DNA of 17,129 nt from Deltaproteobacteria bacterium RBG_13_61_14 (GCA_001797815.1 MGQK01000009.1:43310-60438); one strand, 5' to 3'. Counted from the first letter of the stretch, positions 1-6,732 are shown. Program-made: numbers and translations. Notes: generated from the letters alone by a model not told the origin.

Positions 1-2
1 CG

Positions 3-1463
3 CTCATCAAGCTGGACATCAAGCGCGGCGACCGGGTCGCGATCTACACCCGCAACCTGGTGGAATTGCCGCTCGCCAGCTACGCGGCCATGAAGATCGG
101 CGCGGTGGCCATCCCCCTCAACAACCTGCTCAAGGCCGGCGAAGTCAACTTTATCCTCGAAGACGCCCAGGTCAAACTCCTCCTTACCGACCAAGCGACA
201 TTTTTCCAGGATTACCGTTCCACCGACGACCTGGCCGGCAACCCCCTGGTGGGATTCCTCGACGACCCCGCCAACACCCCGGAAGGCGCCTTCTGCCTCA
301 AGACCCTGATGGCCGAGGCCTCGCCCGAGCTCGCCCCGGTGGAGATGCAGCCCGAGGACCTGGTCGGGATCTTCTACACCTCCGGCACCACCGGCTTCCC
401 CAAGGGCGCCAAGATGACCTCCAAGAACCTGGTCAAGAACAACGTGCGCATGCCCGCCTTGATCCTCGGTCTGCTGCCCAAAGAAATCGAGCGCAAGGCC
501 CTGATGGTCCAGCCCCTCTCGCACATCATGGGCTATGCCCTCTTCCTGTTCAACCTCACCCTGGGCCAGCCCTTGGTGCTGCTGGAACGGTTCCACCCGG
601 TCCGCGTCCTCGAAGCCATCCAGCGCCACCAGGTCACCACTTTCATCGGCGTTCCGGCCATGTATTCCATGATGCTCGCCGCCGGCGCGGAAAAATACAA
701 CCTCAAGTCAGTCGTGCTCTGGGTCTCCGGCTCCGATGAAATGCCGGCCGACCTCCGCAAGAAATTCATAGAACTCGGACAAGCCACCTTCTTCGGCCGT
801 TCTTACCCCGCCCTCTTCCTCGAAGGCTACGGCCAGGCGGAGACCTCGCCCATCTCCACCATGTGCCTCCACTCGAAGAGCTTCGCGCTCGGGCCCGGCT
901 GCATCGGCTGGAAACTGCCCGGGGTCCAGCTCAAGGTGGTGGACAGCAAGGACCGCGAGATCGAGCGGGGCCAGGTGGGCGAGCTTCTGGTCAAGGGCGA
1001 CCACGTCATGCCCGGTTACTGGAAGAACCGGGGCGAGGCGGGCGAGAAGGTCTTCACCGACGACGGGTGGTTCCACACCGGCGACATGGTCCGCCAAGGG
1101 AAATACCGCGAGTATTACCTGGTGGACCGCAAGAAGGACGTGATCAAGCACGGCGGCTACTCGGTGTTTTGCAAGGAGGTGGAGGAAAAGATCGCCGCCC
1201 ACCCGCTGGTGGAAGAAGCGGCCCTGGTCGGAGTGCCGGACGAGAAAAAGGGCCAGGTGCCGGTGGCCTTCATCTGCCTGCGGCCGGGCGCCAAGCTCAC
1301 CTGCGAGGAATTGGGCGAGTGGTGCCGCCAGCACCTGGCCGAATACAAGGTGCCCCGGCAGATCATTTTGCTGGAGGCGATGCCCCGGGGCATCGCCCTC
1401 AAGACCGACAAGAAAGCGCTGCGCGCCCGCTACCTGCGCGGGCAAGCCAGCGTTAGCCGGTAA
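3..1463 (+). CDS. Acyl-CoA synthetase (AMP-forming, ANL superfamily), 5' truncated
   Basis: ATP-dependent ligase that adenylates a carboxylic acid and transfers it to CoA; the acid substrate cannot be told from sequence. The reading frame is open to the left edge, and residues before the first internal GTG (position 60), such as GDRVAIYTRNLVELPLASY, are typical family sequence, so the true start lies outside the window. About 486 residues are visible against a usual 500-560. Visible motifs: the P-loop YTSGTTGFPKGA near visible residues 125-136, YGQAE adenine-site motif, DGWFHTGD, and YLVDRKKDVIKHGGY at the hinge to the C-terminal domain. The catalytic-lysine region reads PRGIALKTDKKALR where PRTATGKIDRRALR is usual, so the lysine is kept but the glycine before it is leucine. 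It ends with TAA and is followed by a hairpin; the next gene is convergent. Confidence 0.93.
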   Translation, partial: LIKLDIKRGDRVAIYTRNLVELPLASYAAMKIGAVAIPLNNLLKAGEVNFILEDAQVKLLLTDQATFFQDYRSTDDLAGNPLVGFLDDPANTPEGAFCLKTLMAEASPELAPVEMQPEDLVGIFYTSGTTGFPKGAKMTSKNLVKNNVRMPALILGLLPKEIERKALMVQPLSHIMGYALFLFNLTLGQPLVLLERFHPVRVLEAIQRHQVTTFIGVPAMYSMMLAAGAEKYNLKSVVLWVSGSDEMPADLRKKFIELGQATFFGRSYPALFLEGYGQAETSPISTMCLHSKSFALGPGCIGWKLPGVQLKVVDSKDREIERGQVGELLVKGDHVMPGYWKNRGEAGEKVFTDDGWFHTGDMVRQGKYREYYLVDRKKDVIKHGGYSVFCKEVEEKIAAHPLVEEAALVGVPDEKKGQVPVAFICLRPGAKLTCEELGEWCRQHLAEYKVPRQIILLEAMPRGIALKTDKKALRARYLRGQASVSR

Positions 1464-1479
1464 TCGCGCCGGCCATGGT

Positions 1480-1503
1480 GGCGCGGGTGAGGTCACCCGC
1501 GCC
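1480..1503. terminator. Perfect GC-rich hairpin after the acyl-CoA synthetase
   Basis: Arms GGCGCGGGTGA and TCACCCGCGCC are perfectly complementary around a central GG, 17 bases after the synthetase stop codon. As RNA this is a 10-bp stem with an AGGU loop. No U-tract follows, so it may be a weak or Rho-assisted terminator, an mRNA-stabilising end, or simply another dispersed palindrome like those further along. Confidence 0.45.
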
Positions 1504-1536
1504 CCGAAAGTCAACCCAAGGAACCCGCGCCCCTGG

Positions 1537-1665
1537 AACTGGTTTCATAACCCGAATCGTAGGGGCGTGATTCATCACGCCCTTCGGGGAGGGCGCAATC
1601 AATTGCGCCCCTACCAGATTGCCAGGATTGAATATTATGTTTCATGCGAAGTTATGAAACCAGTT
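1537..1665. mobile_element. MITE-like element 1 (15-bp perfect terminal inverted repeats)
   Basis: The ends AACTGGTTTCATAAC (1537-1551) and GTTATGAAACCAGTT (1651-1665) are exact reverse complements, 129 bp from end to end. The inside has no coding potential and holds a 56-bp double palindrome (1559-1614). The arms are AT-richer than the surrounding genes. It sits in the convergent gap between the acyl-CoA synthetase and the PIG-L deacetylase, where an insertion would do no harm. The architecture matches the element at 3871-4002, but the terminal sequence is different. I infer a non-autonomous element; no transposase is present in the window. Confidence 0.65.
1559..1614. repeat. GTAGGGGC-type double palindrome, copy 1
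   Basis: Bounded by GTAGGGGCG (1559-1567) and CGCCCCTAC (1606-1614). It contains two perfect palindromes in series, GGGCGTGAT-TC-ATCACGCCC and GGGCGCAAT-CA-ATTGCGCCC, separated by TTCGGGGA. The outer words are also complementary, so the whole unit can fold as a cruciform or a two-hairpin structure. Related units occur at 3911-3965 and 6698-6727. Confidence 0.7.
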
Positions 1666-1699
1666 TTAAAGCCAACCCCAGGAACTTGCATCCCGAAAG

Positions 1700-2482
1700 T
1701 CATTTCGATTCCGCCAGGGTAAAATATTCGTAATTGTAAAGCAGGTCTTCTTTCATGGCCAGGCCGTTCCAGAAGGAGAAGTGCTTCTGGCTGGAATGGG
1801 CGTAGAGCGCGGCCTTTTTCAGCCGCTTTTCCCCGCGGATCTGCACTCGCAGCGTGGGCCGGGCCCGCTCCGCTTCTCCGGGGAAGGTGCTGAACAAGCG
1901 GTTGCAGGAGTAGCGCAGGGGGGGCAGGGTCACGTAGTAAAGCCGCTGGCCGGCGCTTTGCCCGAAGGCCTCCCTCGCCGCCCGGGAGGCGGCGAGGTGG
2001 TCGGGATGGCCGGTGATGCCGTAAGGGTCGTGGGTGATCACGACCTCGGCGCCGGTCCGCTCCATCACCTCCCGCACCTGCCCCACCAGGGTCGCCGGGT
2101 CGGCGGCGGCGAGGCCCTGGTCATGGTAGCCGAGCTCGATCACCTCCTCCGCCCCCAGCACGGCCGCGGCCGCTTCCAACTCCTGGACCCGGATCCGGCC
2201 CAGCCGCTCAGCCGAGATGCCGAGCTTGTCCTTGGCCGCATCCCTGTCGCCCAGGGTCAGGCAGAGGATGTGGAGGCGGACGCGGGGATCGGCTGTGAGT
2301 TTGAGGAGGGTGCCAGCCTCGTAAAAAGTTTCGTCGTCCGGGTGGGCGAAGACGGTGAGCAGGTCAATCTTGCCCTCCGGCCCGGGCTGGACCCTCTGGA
2401 GCAGATCGCCCTCCGGCACCCGGGCCCAGGCGCCGGCGGCCAGGAGCCAAACGACGGCCCAACCCATCACGGCGCGCTTCAA
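1700..2482 (-). CDS. Secreted PIG-L/LmbE family N-deacetylase
   Basis: Zinc-dependent deacetylase of the family that includes MshB, BshB and GlcNAc-PI de-N-acetylase; the likely substrate is an N-acetylated sugar or glycoconjugate, not identifiable here. The protein is 260 residues. It begins with a signal peptide (residues 1-20, hydrophobic VVWLLAAGA, likely cut after AWA), so it acts outside the cytoplasm, unlike the cytosolic thiol-cofactor deacetylases. The zinc and catalytic motif AHPDDE is at 46-51, and the second metal motif HDPYGITGHPDH is at 151-162. The start is TTG at 2482, supported by AGGGAG (2490-2495) seven bases upstream; the next in-frame ATG, five codons in, has no ribosome site and would shorten the signal peptide. 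The gene stands alone on its strand, downstream of the receiver gene. Confidence 0.9.
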   Translation of the reverse strand: MKRAVMGWAVVWLLAAGAWARVPEGDLLQRVQPGPEGKIDLLTVFAHPDDETFYEAGTLLKLTADPRVRLHILCLTLGDRDAAKDKLGISAERLGRIRVQELEAAAAVLGAEEVIELGYHDQGLAAADPATLVGQVREVMERTGAEVVITHDPYGITGHPDHLAASRAAREAFGQSAGQRLYYVTLPPLRYSCNRLFSTFPGEAERARPTLRVQIRGEKRLKKAALYAHSSQKHFSFWNGLAMKEDLLYNYEYFTLAESK

Positions 2483-2501
2483 TGGTTCTCTCCCTGGAGG
2501 T

Positions 2502-2530
2502 TAGATATCATCTTCAGGGCAGGTTGGCAA
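2502..2530 (-). promoter_or_regulatory. Candidate sigma-70 promoter for the PIG-L gene
   Basis: On the minus strand, TTGCCA (2525-2530) and TATCTA (2502-2507) are separated by 17 bp. Only the -35 box is good. The predicted transcript start would leave a very short leader with the ribosome site near its 5' end, so this is tentative. Confidence 0.3.
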
Positions 2531-2610
2531 GGGGAAGAAAGAGAAAGCGTGTCCACTTCAAGAGGCGTCCAGCGGCAGGTGTCAAAGGGAGGGCTTTAAA
2601 GCCGGCGGGT

Positions 2611-2982
2611 TCAGGTCTTGGCCAAGAGGCTCCGCACGGTGCCTAACAGTTCGGCATGGTTCCAGGGCTTGAGCACCAGGGCCTCGGCGGCTCCCCGGCT
2701 CACCGCTTCCCGCACGGCCGGGGCATCCGGGCTGGCGGCCATCAAAACGCGTTTGACCAGGGGATAGCGGTCTTGGACTTCGGCCAGGAGCAGCGCCCCG
2801 TTCTGGTCGGAGAGTTCAAAATCCGCGAGCACCAGGTCCACCCCGCCCTGCTCCAGCCGCGCCTTGGCCTCTGCGGCCTGTGCGCACTGTTCCACCTGAA
2901 AATCTTCGCGCTCGAAAATCCGTTGCAAGAGACGACCCAGGGCCGCATCTCCCTCCACCACTAGGACTATCGGCTTTGCCAT
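2611..2982 (-). CDS. Stand-alone response-regulator receiver (CheY-like)
   Basis: A single REC domain of 123 residues with no output domain, so signalling would be through protein contacts, as in CheY or Spo0F-type regulators. Visible landmarks are the phospho-acceptor D54 in LVLADFELSDQNG, S84 at the Thr/Ser switch position, and K105 in LVLKPWNHAEL, the invariant lysine. The acidic pocket reads VVEGDAAL where VVDDEPAL is usual, so the second Mg-binding aspartate is glycine, which may weaken metal binding. The ATG at 2982 is chosen because the family begins just before this beta strand and GAGG lies upstream; the frame stays open for another ~165 codons, but that part is not receiver-like. 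No histidine kinase is adjacent. It is divergent from the DUF47 gene across a 229-bp gap. Confidence 0.88.
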   Translation of the reverse strand: MAKPIVLVVEGDAALGRLLQRIFEREDFQVEQCAQAAEAKARLEQGGVDLVLADFELSDQNGALLLAEVQDRYPLVKRVLMAASPDAPAVREAVSRGAAEALVLKPWNHAELLGTVRSLLAKT

Positions 2983-3032
2983 GTTCAACCTCACGGGCCT
3001 TCCCTGGCAGATTTGAAGATCCTTTGTTACCC

Positions 3033-3059
3033 CTATCGGAAGAAGCTTCAAAAAGCTAA
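3033..3059 (-). promoter_or_regulatory. Weak sigma-28-like promoter upstream of the receiver
   Basis: On the minus strand, TTAGCTTT (3052-3059), 11 bp, then TCCGATAG (3033-3040) match the flagellar consensus TAAAGTTT-N11-GCCGATAA at 5/8 and 6/8 positions. This would put a CheY-like gene under flagellar control, but the match could be chance. Confidence 0.22.
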
Positions 3060-3150
3060 AGGGATTTTTCTTCACCCTCGGGGGGACGGCGTTTCCGGGC
3101 AGAGCGGATAGTTGGTGAAGGGTGGGGGTCGGGGGAGAGCTCCCGAGCAT

Positions 3151-3179
3151 TTGACAAGAGCAGAGGTGTGGAGTATCTT
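3151..3179 (+). promoter_or_regulatory. Sigma-70 promoter for the DUF47 gene
   Basis: A perfect TTGACA (3151-3156) is followed after exactly 17 bp by TATCTT (3174-3179). Transcription would start near 3186, giving a leader of about 25 nt before the ATG at 3212. A small palindrome GGGAGAGCTCCC lies just upstream. Confidence 0.65.
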
Positions 3180-3211
3180 CTTGGCAAAATTTGAAGGCGA
3201 AAGGATGCCTC

Positions 3212-3874
3212 ATGGCTGAACCAAGCTCGGGCCGAGTCGGCCGCGGTTTCTTGCAGAGATTGCTCCCGCGCGAGGAAGAGTTCTTCCGGATGCTTGAGGC
3301 CCAGATCCAGAAAACCCTGGAAGGGGCCCGGCTCTTGCGGGAGCTGGTCCAGGACCCGGTCGCCAAAGATAAGTTGGTGGACCGGATCAAGGAAGTGGAG
3401 AACGAGGGCGATGCCATCACCCACCGGGTGCAAGCCAAGCTCAACACGACCTTCATCACCCCTTTTGACCGGGAGGACATTCACAAGCTCACCCAAAGCA
3501 TTGACGATATCCTGGACATGGTCAACGCCACCGCGCTGCGCATCCGTTTGTTCAAGCTGCAAAACATTCCCCCGGAAGGCCATGCCCTGGTGGATACCCT
3601 GATCCAGGCGATTGAGGTGCTGGTGACCGGGATCGGATTGCTCAATCAGATGAAGAACTCGGGCGCGATTCAAGAGGCTTGCATCAAGGTCAATGATTTC
3701 GAAAACCAGGGCGACCGCTTGCTGCGCCAGGCCCTGGCCGCCATTTTTGACGACCCCCAGGACCCGATCCTGCTGATCAAGCTCAAGGAGATCTTCGAGA
3801 ACATGGAGCGGGCCACCGACTATTGCGAGGACGTGGCGGTGATTCTCGAGGCGGTGACGCTGAAGAACATCTAG
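3212..3874 (+). CDS. DUF47 / PhoU-like phosphate-transport accessory protein
   Basis: A 220-residue all-helical protein of the DUF47 (TIGR00153, YkaA) family. Such proteins normally accompany a PiT-type low-affinity phosphate transporter and are thought to regulate it. Typical features are the N-terminal LLPREEEFFRMLEAQ, the repeated helical acidic motifs EVENEGDAITHRV and DFENQGDRLLRQAL (the two PhoU-like halves), FITPFDREDIHKL, and a C-terminal KEIFENMERATDYCEDVA metal-site helix. Length is usual. ATG at 3212 is preferred over TTG at 3191 because AAGGA (3201-3205) lies six bases before it. No pit gene is adjacent, which is unusual: downstream is a MITE-like element and then the sdh operon. 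The stop codon TAG (3872-3874) lies inside that element's left terminal repeat. Confidence 0.92.
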   Translation: MAEPSSGRVGRGFLQRLLPREEEFFRMLEAQIQKTLEGARLLRELVQDPVAKDKLVDRIKEVENEGDAITHRVQAKLNTTFITPFDREDIHKLTQSIDDILDMVNATALRIRLFKLQNIPPEGHALVDTLIQAIEVLVTGIGLLNQMKNSGAIQEACIKVNDFENQGDRLLRQALAAIFDDPQDPILLIKLKEIFENMERATDYCEDVAVILEAVTLKNI

Positions 3875-4002
3875 TGCTCTGTCAAACGATAAATGTGGAA
3901 TAAATTCTTGGTAGGGGCGGGGCTTGCCCCGCCCTGATCCTGGGCAGGGCAAGCCGTGCCCCTACATTCCCATTCCGCAAATTTGCCTTGACAGAGCACT
4001 AG
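3871..4002. mobile_element. MITE-like element 2 (15-bp perfect terminal inverted repeats)
   Basis: The ends CTAGTGCTCTGTCAA (3871-3885) and TTGACAGAGCACTAG (3988-4002) are exact reverse complements, 132 bp from end to end. A TA dinucleotide occurs symmetrically near both ends, compatible with TA target duplication as in IS630/mariner-type insertions (inference). The interior has AT-rich arms around a 55-bp GTAGGGGC double palindrome and no coding potential. Its left end overlaps the DUF47 stop codon and its right end lies 28 bp before the -35 box of the sdh operon. Confidence 0.7.
3911..3965. repeat. GTAGGGGC-type double palindrome, copy 2
   Basis: Bounded by GTAGGGGC (3911-3918) and GCCCCTAC (3958-3965). 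It contains GGGCGGGGC-TT-GCCCCGCCC (perfect) and GGGCAGGGC-AA-GCCGTGCCC (one mismatch). It has the same plan and almost the same length as the unit at 1559-1614, but different palindrome words. Confidence 0.7.
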
Positions 4003-4030
4003 CGGCTTTTGCTCCGAGGTCGCACCCTTC

Positions 4031-4059
4031 TTGACAACCTCATCTCGATTATCTACGCT
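4031..4059 (+). promoter_or_regulatory. Promoter of the sdh operon
   Basis: Perfect TTGACA (4031-4036), 17 bp, then TACGCT (4054-4059), which keeps the three most conserved -10 positions. The start site would be near 4066, leaving a ~20-nt leader containing the GAGGAGGA ribosome site of sdhC. Confidence 0.5.
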
Positions 4060-4086
4060 GCCCGTGCTTGCCGAGGAGGACTTCGG

Positions 4087-4452
4087 ATGAAGGTGATCAA
4101 ACATTATCGCTGGCAGGTCGGTTCCGCGGCTTATGCCTTTCACCGGATCAGCGGGCTCGCCCTCATTGCCTATTTGCCGCTGCATATCTGGGTGATGCAT
4201 TACCTCCGCCACGGGCCGAAAGACTTCAACGCCGCCATGGAGTTTCTTGCTCAACCCATTTTCAAATTGTCGGAGTGGGCGCTCTTCGCCGCCATTATCT
4301 ACCACGGCCTCAACGGGCTCCGGATCGTGGCGGTGGACCTGGGGCTGGCGGATAAGCTCCCCGCCCAGAAAAAGTGGTTCTGGGCCGCGGCCCTGGCGGG
4401 TTTGATCGCCTTTCTGGCCGTGGGCGTCGGCCTGTTCGGCGCCGGCCGATAA
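4087..4452 (+). CDS. sdhC: Succinate dehydrogenase cytochrome b subunit SdhC
   Basis: Membrane anchor of complex II, 121 residues with three hydrophobic spans (about 22-40, 62-84 and 97-118). It binds heme b and quinone together with SdhD. Family signs are YAFHRISGLALIAYLPLHIW in helix 1 and YHGLNGLRIVAVD in helix 2, where H73 is the probable heme ligand. ATG at 4087 is selected because GAGGAGGA (4073-4080) lies six bases upstream; the frame extends 26 codons further upstream with no anchor-like sequence. First gene of the operon, 13 bp before sdhD. Confidence 0.93.
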   Translation: MKVIKHYRWQVGSAAYAFHRISGLALIAYLPLHIWVMHYLRHGPKDFNAAMEFLAQPIFKLSEWALFAAIIYHGLNGLRIVAVDLGLADKLPAQKKWFWAAALAGLIAFLAVGVGLFGAGR

Positions 4453-4465
4453 GGAGGGAGAAGCC

Positions 4466-4813
4466 ATGCGGCGGGATCAAGCAGTCCGTTCGGGTGAATC
4501 CTTCTGGTGGTTCTTCCAGCGCATCAGCGGCCTGGCCCTGGTGGTGCTCCTGCTCCTGCACTTCCTGGTCATGCACTTCTTCGGCGACCTGAGCTTCCAG
4601 CACGTCACCAGCCGCATCAACATGCCGCTCTGGAAGGTCATTGACCTGTCCTTCCTCATCCTCGCCCTCGGGCACGGCCTTTATGGAGTCTGGATCGTCA
4701 GCGGCGATTACCTGCACCAGGCCTGGATGCGGATGCTGGTCTTCCTGGCGGTCAGCCTGGGCGGCCTGGGCCTGCTGGTGGTCGGCCTGGTCACCCTGCT
4801 GCCGGAATTTTAG
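4466..4813 (+). CDS. sdhD: Succinate dehydrogenase membrane anchor SdhD
   Basis: Second membrane anchor of complex II, 115 residues with three spans (about 19-39, 57-78 and 90-112). It parallels SdhC: FFQRISGLALVVLLLLHF in helix 1 and LGHGLYGVWIVSGDYL in helix 2. H70 is a likely heme ligand, and D81-Y82 occupies the quinone-site Asp-Tyr position known from E. coli SdhD. AAGGAGGGAG just before the ATG is a strong ribosome site. The shared motif plan of the two anchors suggests ancestral duplication, as known for this family. The next gene follows after 92 bp filled by a heptad-repeat array. Confidence 0.92.
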   Translation: MRRDQAVRSGESFWWFFQRISGLALVVLLLLHFLVMHFFGDLSFQHVTSRINMPLWKVIDLSFLILALGHGLYGVWIVSGDYLHQAWMRMLVFLAVSLGGLGLLVVGLVTLLPEF

Positions 4814-4817
4814 AAAA

Positions 4818-4888
4818 GTTGACGGTTGGCGGTTGACGGTTGACGGAAAGAAATGGAAGTTTTGGACCGCAAACCATGAACCGTGAAC
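4818..4888 (+). repeat. Inverted heptad array A (sdhD-sdhA gap)
   Basis: Four tandem heptads GTTGACG, GTTGGCG, GTTGACG, GTTGACG (4818-4845), then a spacer beginning GAAAGAAA, then three inverted heptads CGCAAAC, CATGAAC, CGTGAAC (4868-4888). The reverse complement of the right arm continues the GTTxxxG pattern, so the RNA can fold into an imperfect hairpin whose far end is five bases before the sdhA ribosome site. Similar arrays are at 7490-7560 and 8414-8454. Confidence 0.75.
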
Positions 4889-4905
4889 TATTGCCGGAGG
4901 CAATC

Positions 4906-6696
4906 ATGGTCTGGGATCAAACCGAAGCGGAAAAGTTGCACGAGCCAATGGGCATCAAGCCCCACCAGGTGCATCGCCACGACGTGGTGGTGGTCGGCGC
5001 CGGCCTGGCCGCCTTGCGCGGCGCCATCGAGGCCGCGGCCGAGTTTGACGTGGGCGTGGTCACCAAGCTCTTCCCCACCCGCTCCCACTCCGGCGCCGCC
5101 CAGGGCGGGATCGCCGCCGCCCTGGCCAACGCGGACGAAGACCACTGGGAATGGCACATGTTCGACACGGTCAAAGGCTCCGACTACCTGGGCGACCAGG
5201 ACGCCATCGAGATCCTGGTCAAGGAAGCGCCCCAGGTGATCCGGGAAATGGAGCACATGGGCTGTCCCTTCAGCCGCATGGCCAACGGCCGGCTGGCCCA
5301 GCGCACCTTCGGCGGACACGTCAAGGACTTCGGCCGGGGCGAGCCGGCGCTGCGCGCGGCGTTCGCGGCCGACCGCACCGGCCACGCCCTGCTCCACACC
5401 CTGTGGGAGCAGTCGGTCAAGCACCGGGTGCGGGTCTATGCCGAGTTCGTGGTCCTTTCCCTGATCTTACGCGACGGCATCTGCCGCGGGGTGGTGGCCC
5501 TGGAGCTCCTGACCGGCGAGATCCACCTCTTTCACGCCCGGGCCGTGCTCTTCGGCACCGGCGGGTATGCCCGTTCCTACAAAATCACCACCAACGCCTG
5601 GGCCAATACCGGCGACGGTCTTTCCCTGGCGCTCCGCGCCGGGCTGCCCCTGGAGGACTTGGAGTTTGTCCAGTTCCACCCGACCGGGCTTTATCCGCAC
5701 GGCATCCTGGTCACCGAAGGCGCCCGCAGCGAGGGCGGCGTCCTCTTCAACAGCAAGGGTGAGCGCTTCATGGAGCGCTATGCCAAAGACCAGATGGAAC
5801 TGGCCCCGCGCGACGTGATCTCCCGGGCGATCGAGACCGAGATCCTGGCCGGCCGCGGCATCTCCGGCAAGACCTGCGTGCATCTTGATATCCGCCACCT
5901 GGGCGCGGCCAAGATCCACGAGCGGCTGCCCCAGATTACCGAGTTGTGCATCAAGTTCGCGGGCGTGGACCCGGTGAAAGAGCCGATCCCGATTTTGCCC
6001 ACCGCCCACTATTCCATGGGCGGCATCCCCACCGACCTGGACTGCCACGTCCTCGGCGATGGCAAATCCAAGCCGGTGATCGGCCTCTATGCCGCGGGCG
6101 AGTGCGCCTGCGTCTCCATCCACGGCGCCAACCGGCTCGGCACCAACTCGCTCCTCGAAGCCGTGCTCTATGGCCGGCGCGCGGGCAAGAGCCTGGTCCA
6201 GGACCTGCGCGCGGGTCTGCCCTTGGCCGACCTCTATGTGGATGCCGCCGAGCCGGCGATTGCGGAGGTGGAAAAACTCCGCACGGCCCAGGGCCAGGAG
6301 AAGGTGGCGGCCCTGCGCGCGGAATTACAGGAGACCATGACCAGCCAGGTCGGGGTGTTCCGGGAGGAAAAGGCGCTCCGGCCGGCGATTGCAAAAATCC
6401 GGGAGCTGCGCGAGCGCTTTCACAAGATCGGGCTCGCGGACCACGGGAAGATCATGAACACCGAGCTGGAAAGCGCGCTCGAGTTCGGCCACATGCTCGA
6501 CTTCACTCTGGTCATCGCCGAGGGCGCGCTCGCCCGCGCCGAGAGCCGCGGGGCCCATGCCCGGCGCGACTTTCCCCGGCGCGACGATGACCACTGGCTC
6601 AAGCACACGCTCGCCTGGCTGGACCAGGAAAAAGTCCGCTTTGACCACAAGCCGGTGACCATTACTCGGTTTGCGCCCAAGGCGCGGCTCTATTAA
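4906..6696 (+). CDS. sdhA: Succinate dehydrogenase flavoprotein subunit SdhA
   Basis: Catalytic subunit of complex II oxidising succinate to fumarate, 596 residues, of usual length. The FAD-binding motif is VVVGAGLAALRGA near residue 28. H61 in TRSHSGAAQGG is the histidine that carries covalent FAD. Active-site signs are FHPTG (H258), TEGARSEGG (T270, E271), PRDVISRAI (R302), PTAHYSMGG (H368) and GANRLGTNSLLEA (R410). The C-terminal domain carries AESRGAHARRDFPRRDD, typical of SdhA/FrdA. ATG at 4906 has CCGGAGG five bases upstream; the frame is open upstream to a TTG at 4840, but that stretch is the heptad array and not conserved protein. No SdhE-like assembly gene is nearby. Confidence 0.97.
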   Translation: MVWDQTEAEKLHEPMGIKPHQVHRHDVVVVGAGLAALRGAIEAAAEFDVGVVTKLFPTRSHSGAAQGGIAAALANADEDHWEWHMFDTVKGSDYLGDQDAIEILVKEAPQVIREMEHMGCPFSRMANGRLAQRTFGGHVKDFGRGEPALRAAFAADRTGHALLHTLWEQSVKHRVRVYAEFVVLSLILRDGICRGVVALELLTGEIHLFHARAVLFGTGGYARSYKITTNAWANTGDGLSLALRAGLPLEDLEFVQFHPTGLYPHGILVTEGARSEGGVLFNSKGERFMERYAKDQMELAPRDVISRAIETEILAGRGISGKTCVHLDIRHLGAAKIHERLPQITELCIKFAGVDPVKEPIPILPTAHYSMGGIPTDLDCHVLGDGKSKPVIGLYAAGECACVSIHGANRLGTNSLLEAVLYGRRAGKSLVQDLRAGLPLADLYVDAAEPAIAEVEKLRTAQGQEKVAALRAELQETMTSQVGVFREEKALRPAIAKIRELRERFHKIGLADHGKIMNTELESALEFGHMLDFTLVIAEGALARAESRGAHARRDFPRRDDDHWLKHTLAWLDQEKVRFDHKPVTITRFAPKARLY

Positions 6697-6697
6697 G

Positions 6698-6727
6698 GGT
6701 AGGGGCACGGCGTGCCGTGCCCTTACC
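6698..6727. repeat. GTAGGGGC-type palindrome, copy 3 (sdhA-sdhB gap)
   Basis: GGTAGGGGCACGGC (6698-6711) and GCCGTGCCCTTACC (6714-6727) are complementary at 13 of 14 positions around GT. It is a single-palindrome version of the units at 1559 and 3911, beginning two bases after the sdhA stop. It could act as an mRNA stabiliser or attenuator between sdhA and sdhB. Confidence 0.65.
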
Positions 6728-6732
6728 TTCTT

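Noticed and set aside
2592-2603. GGCTTTAAAGCC perfect palindrome just after the receiver gene
   Set aside because: It is only a 6-bp half-site with no loop and no T-run on either strand, so it is not a convincing terminator or operator.
2983-3480. N-terminal extension of the receiver gene to 3480
   Set aside because: The extra ~165 residues run antisense through the start of the DUF47 gene and across its promoter, and show no domain. The receiver fold begins right at ATG 2982.
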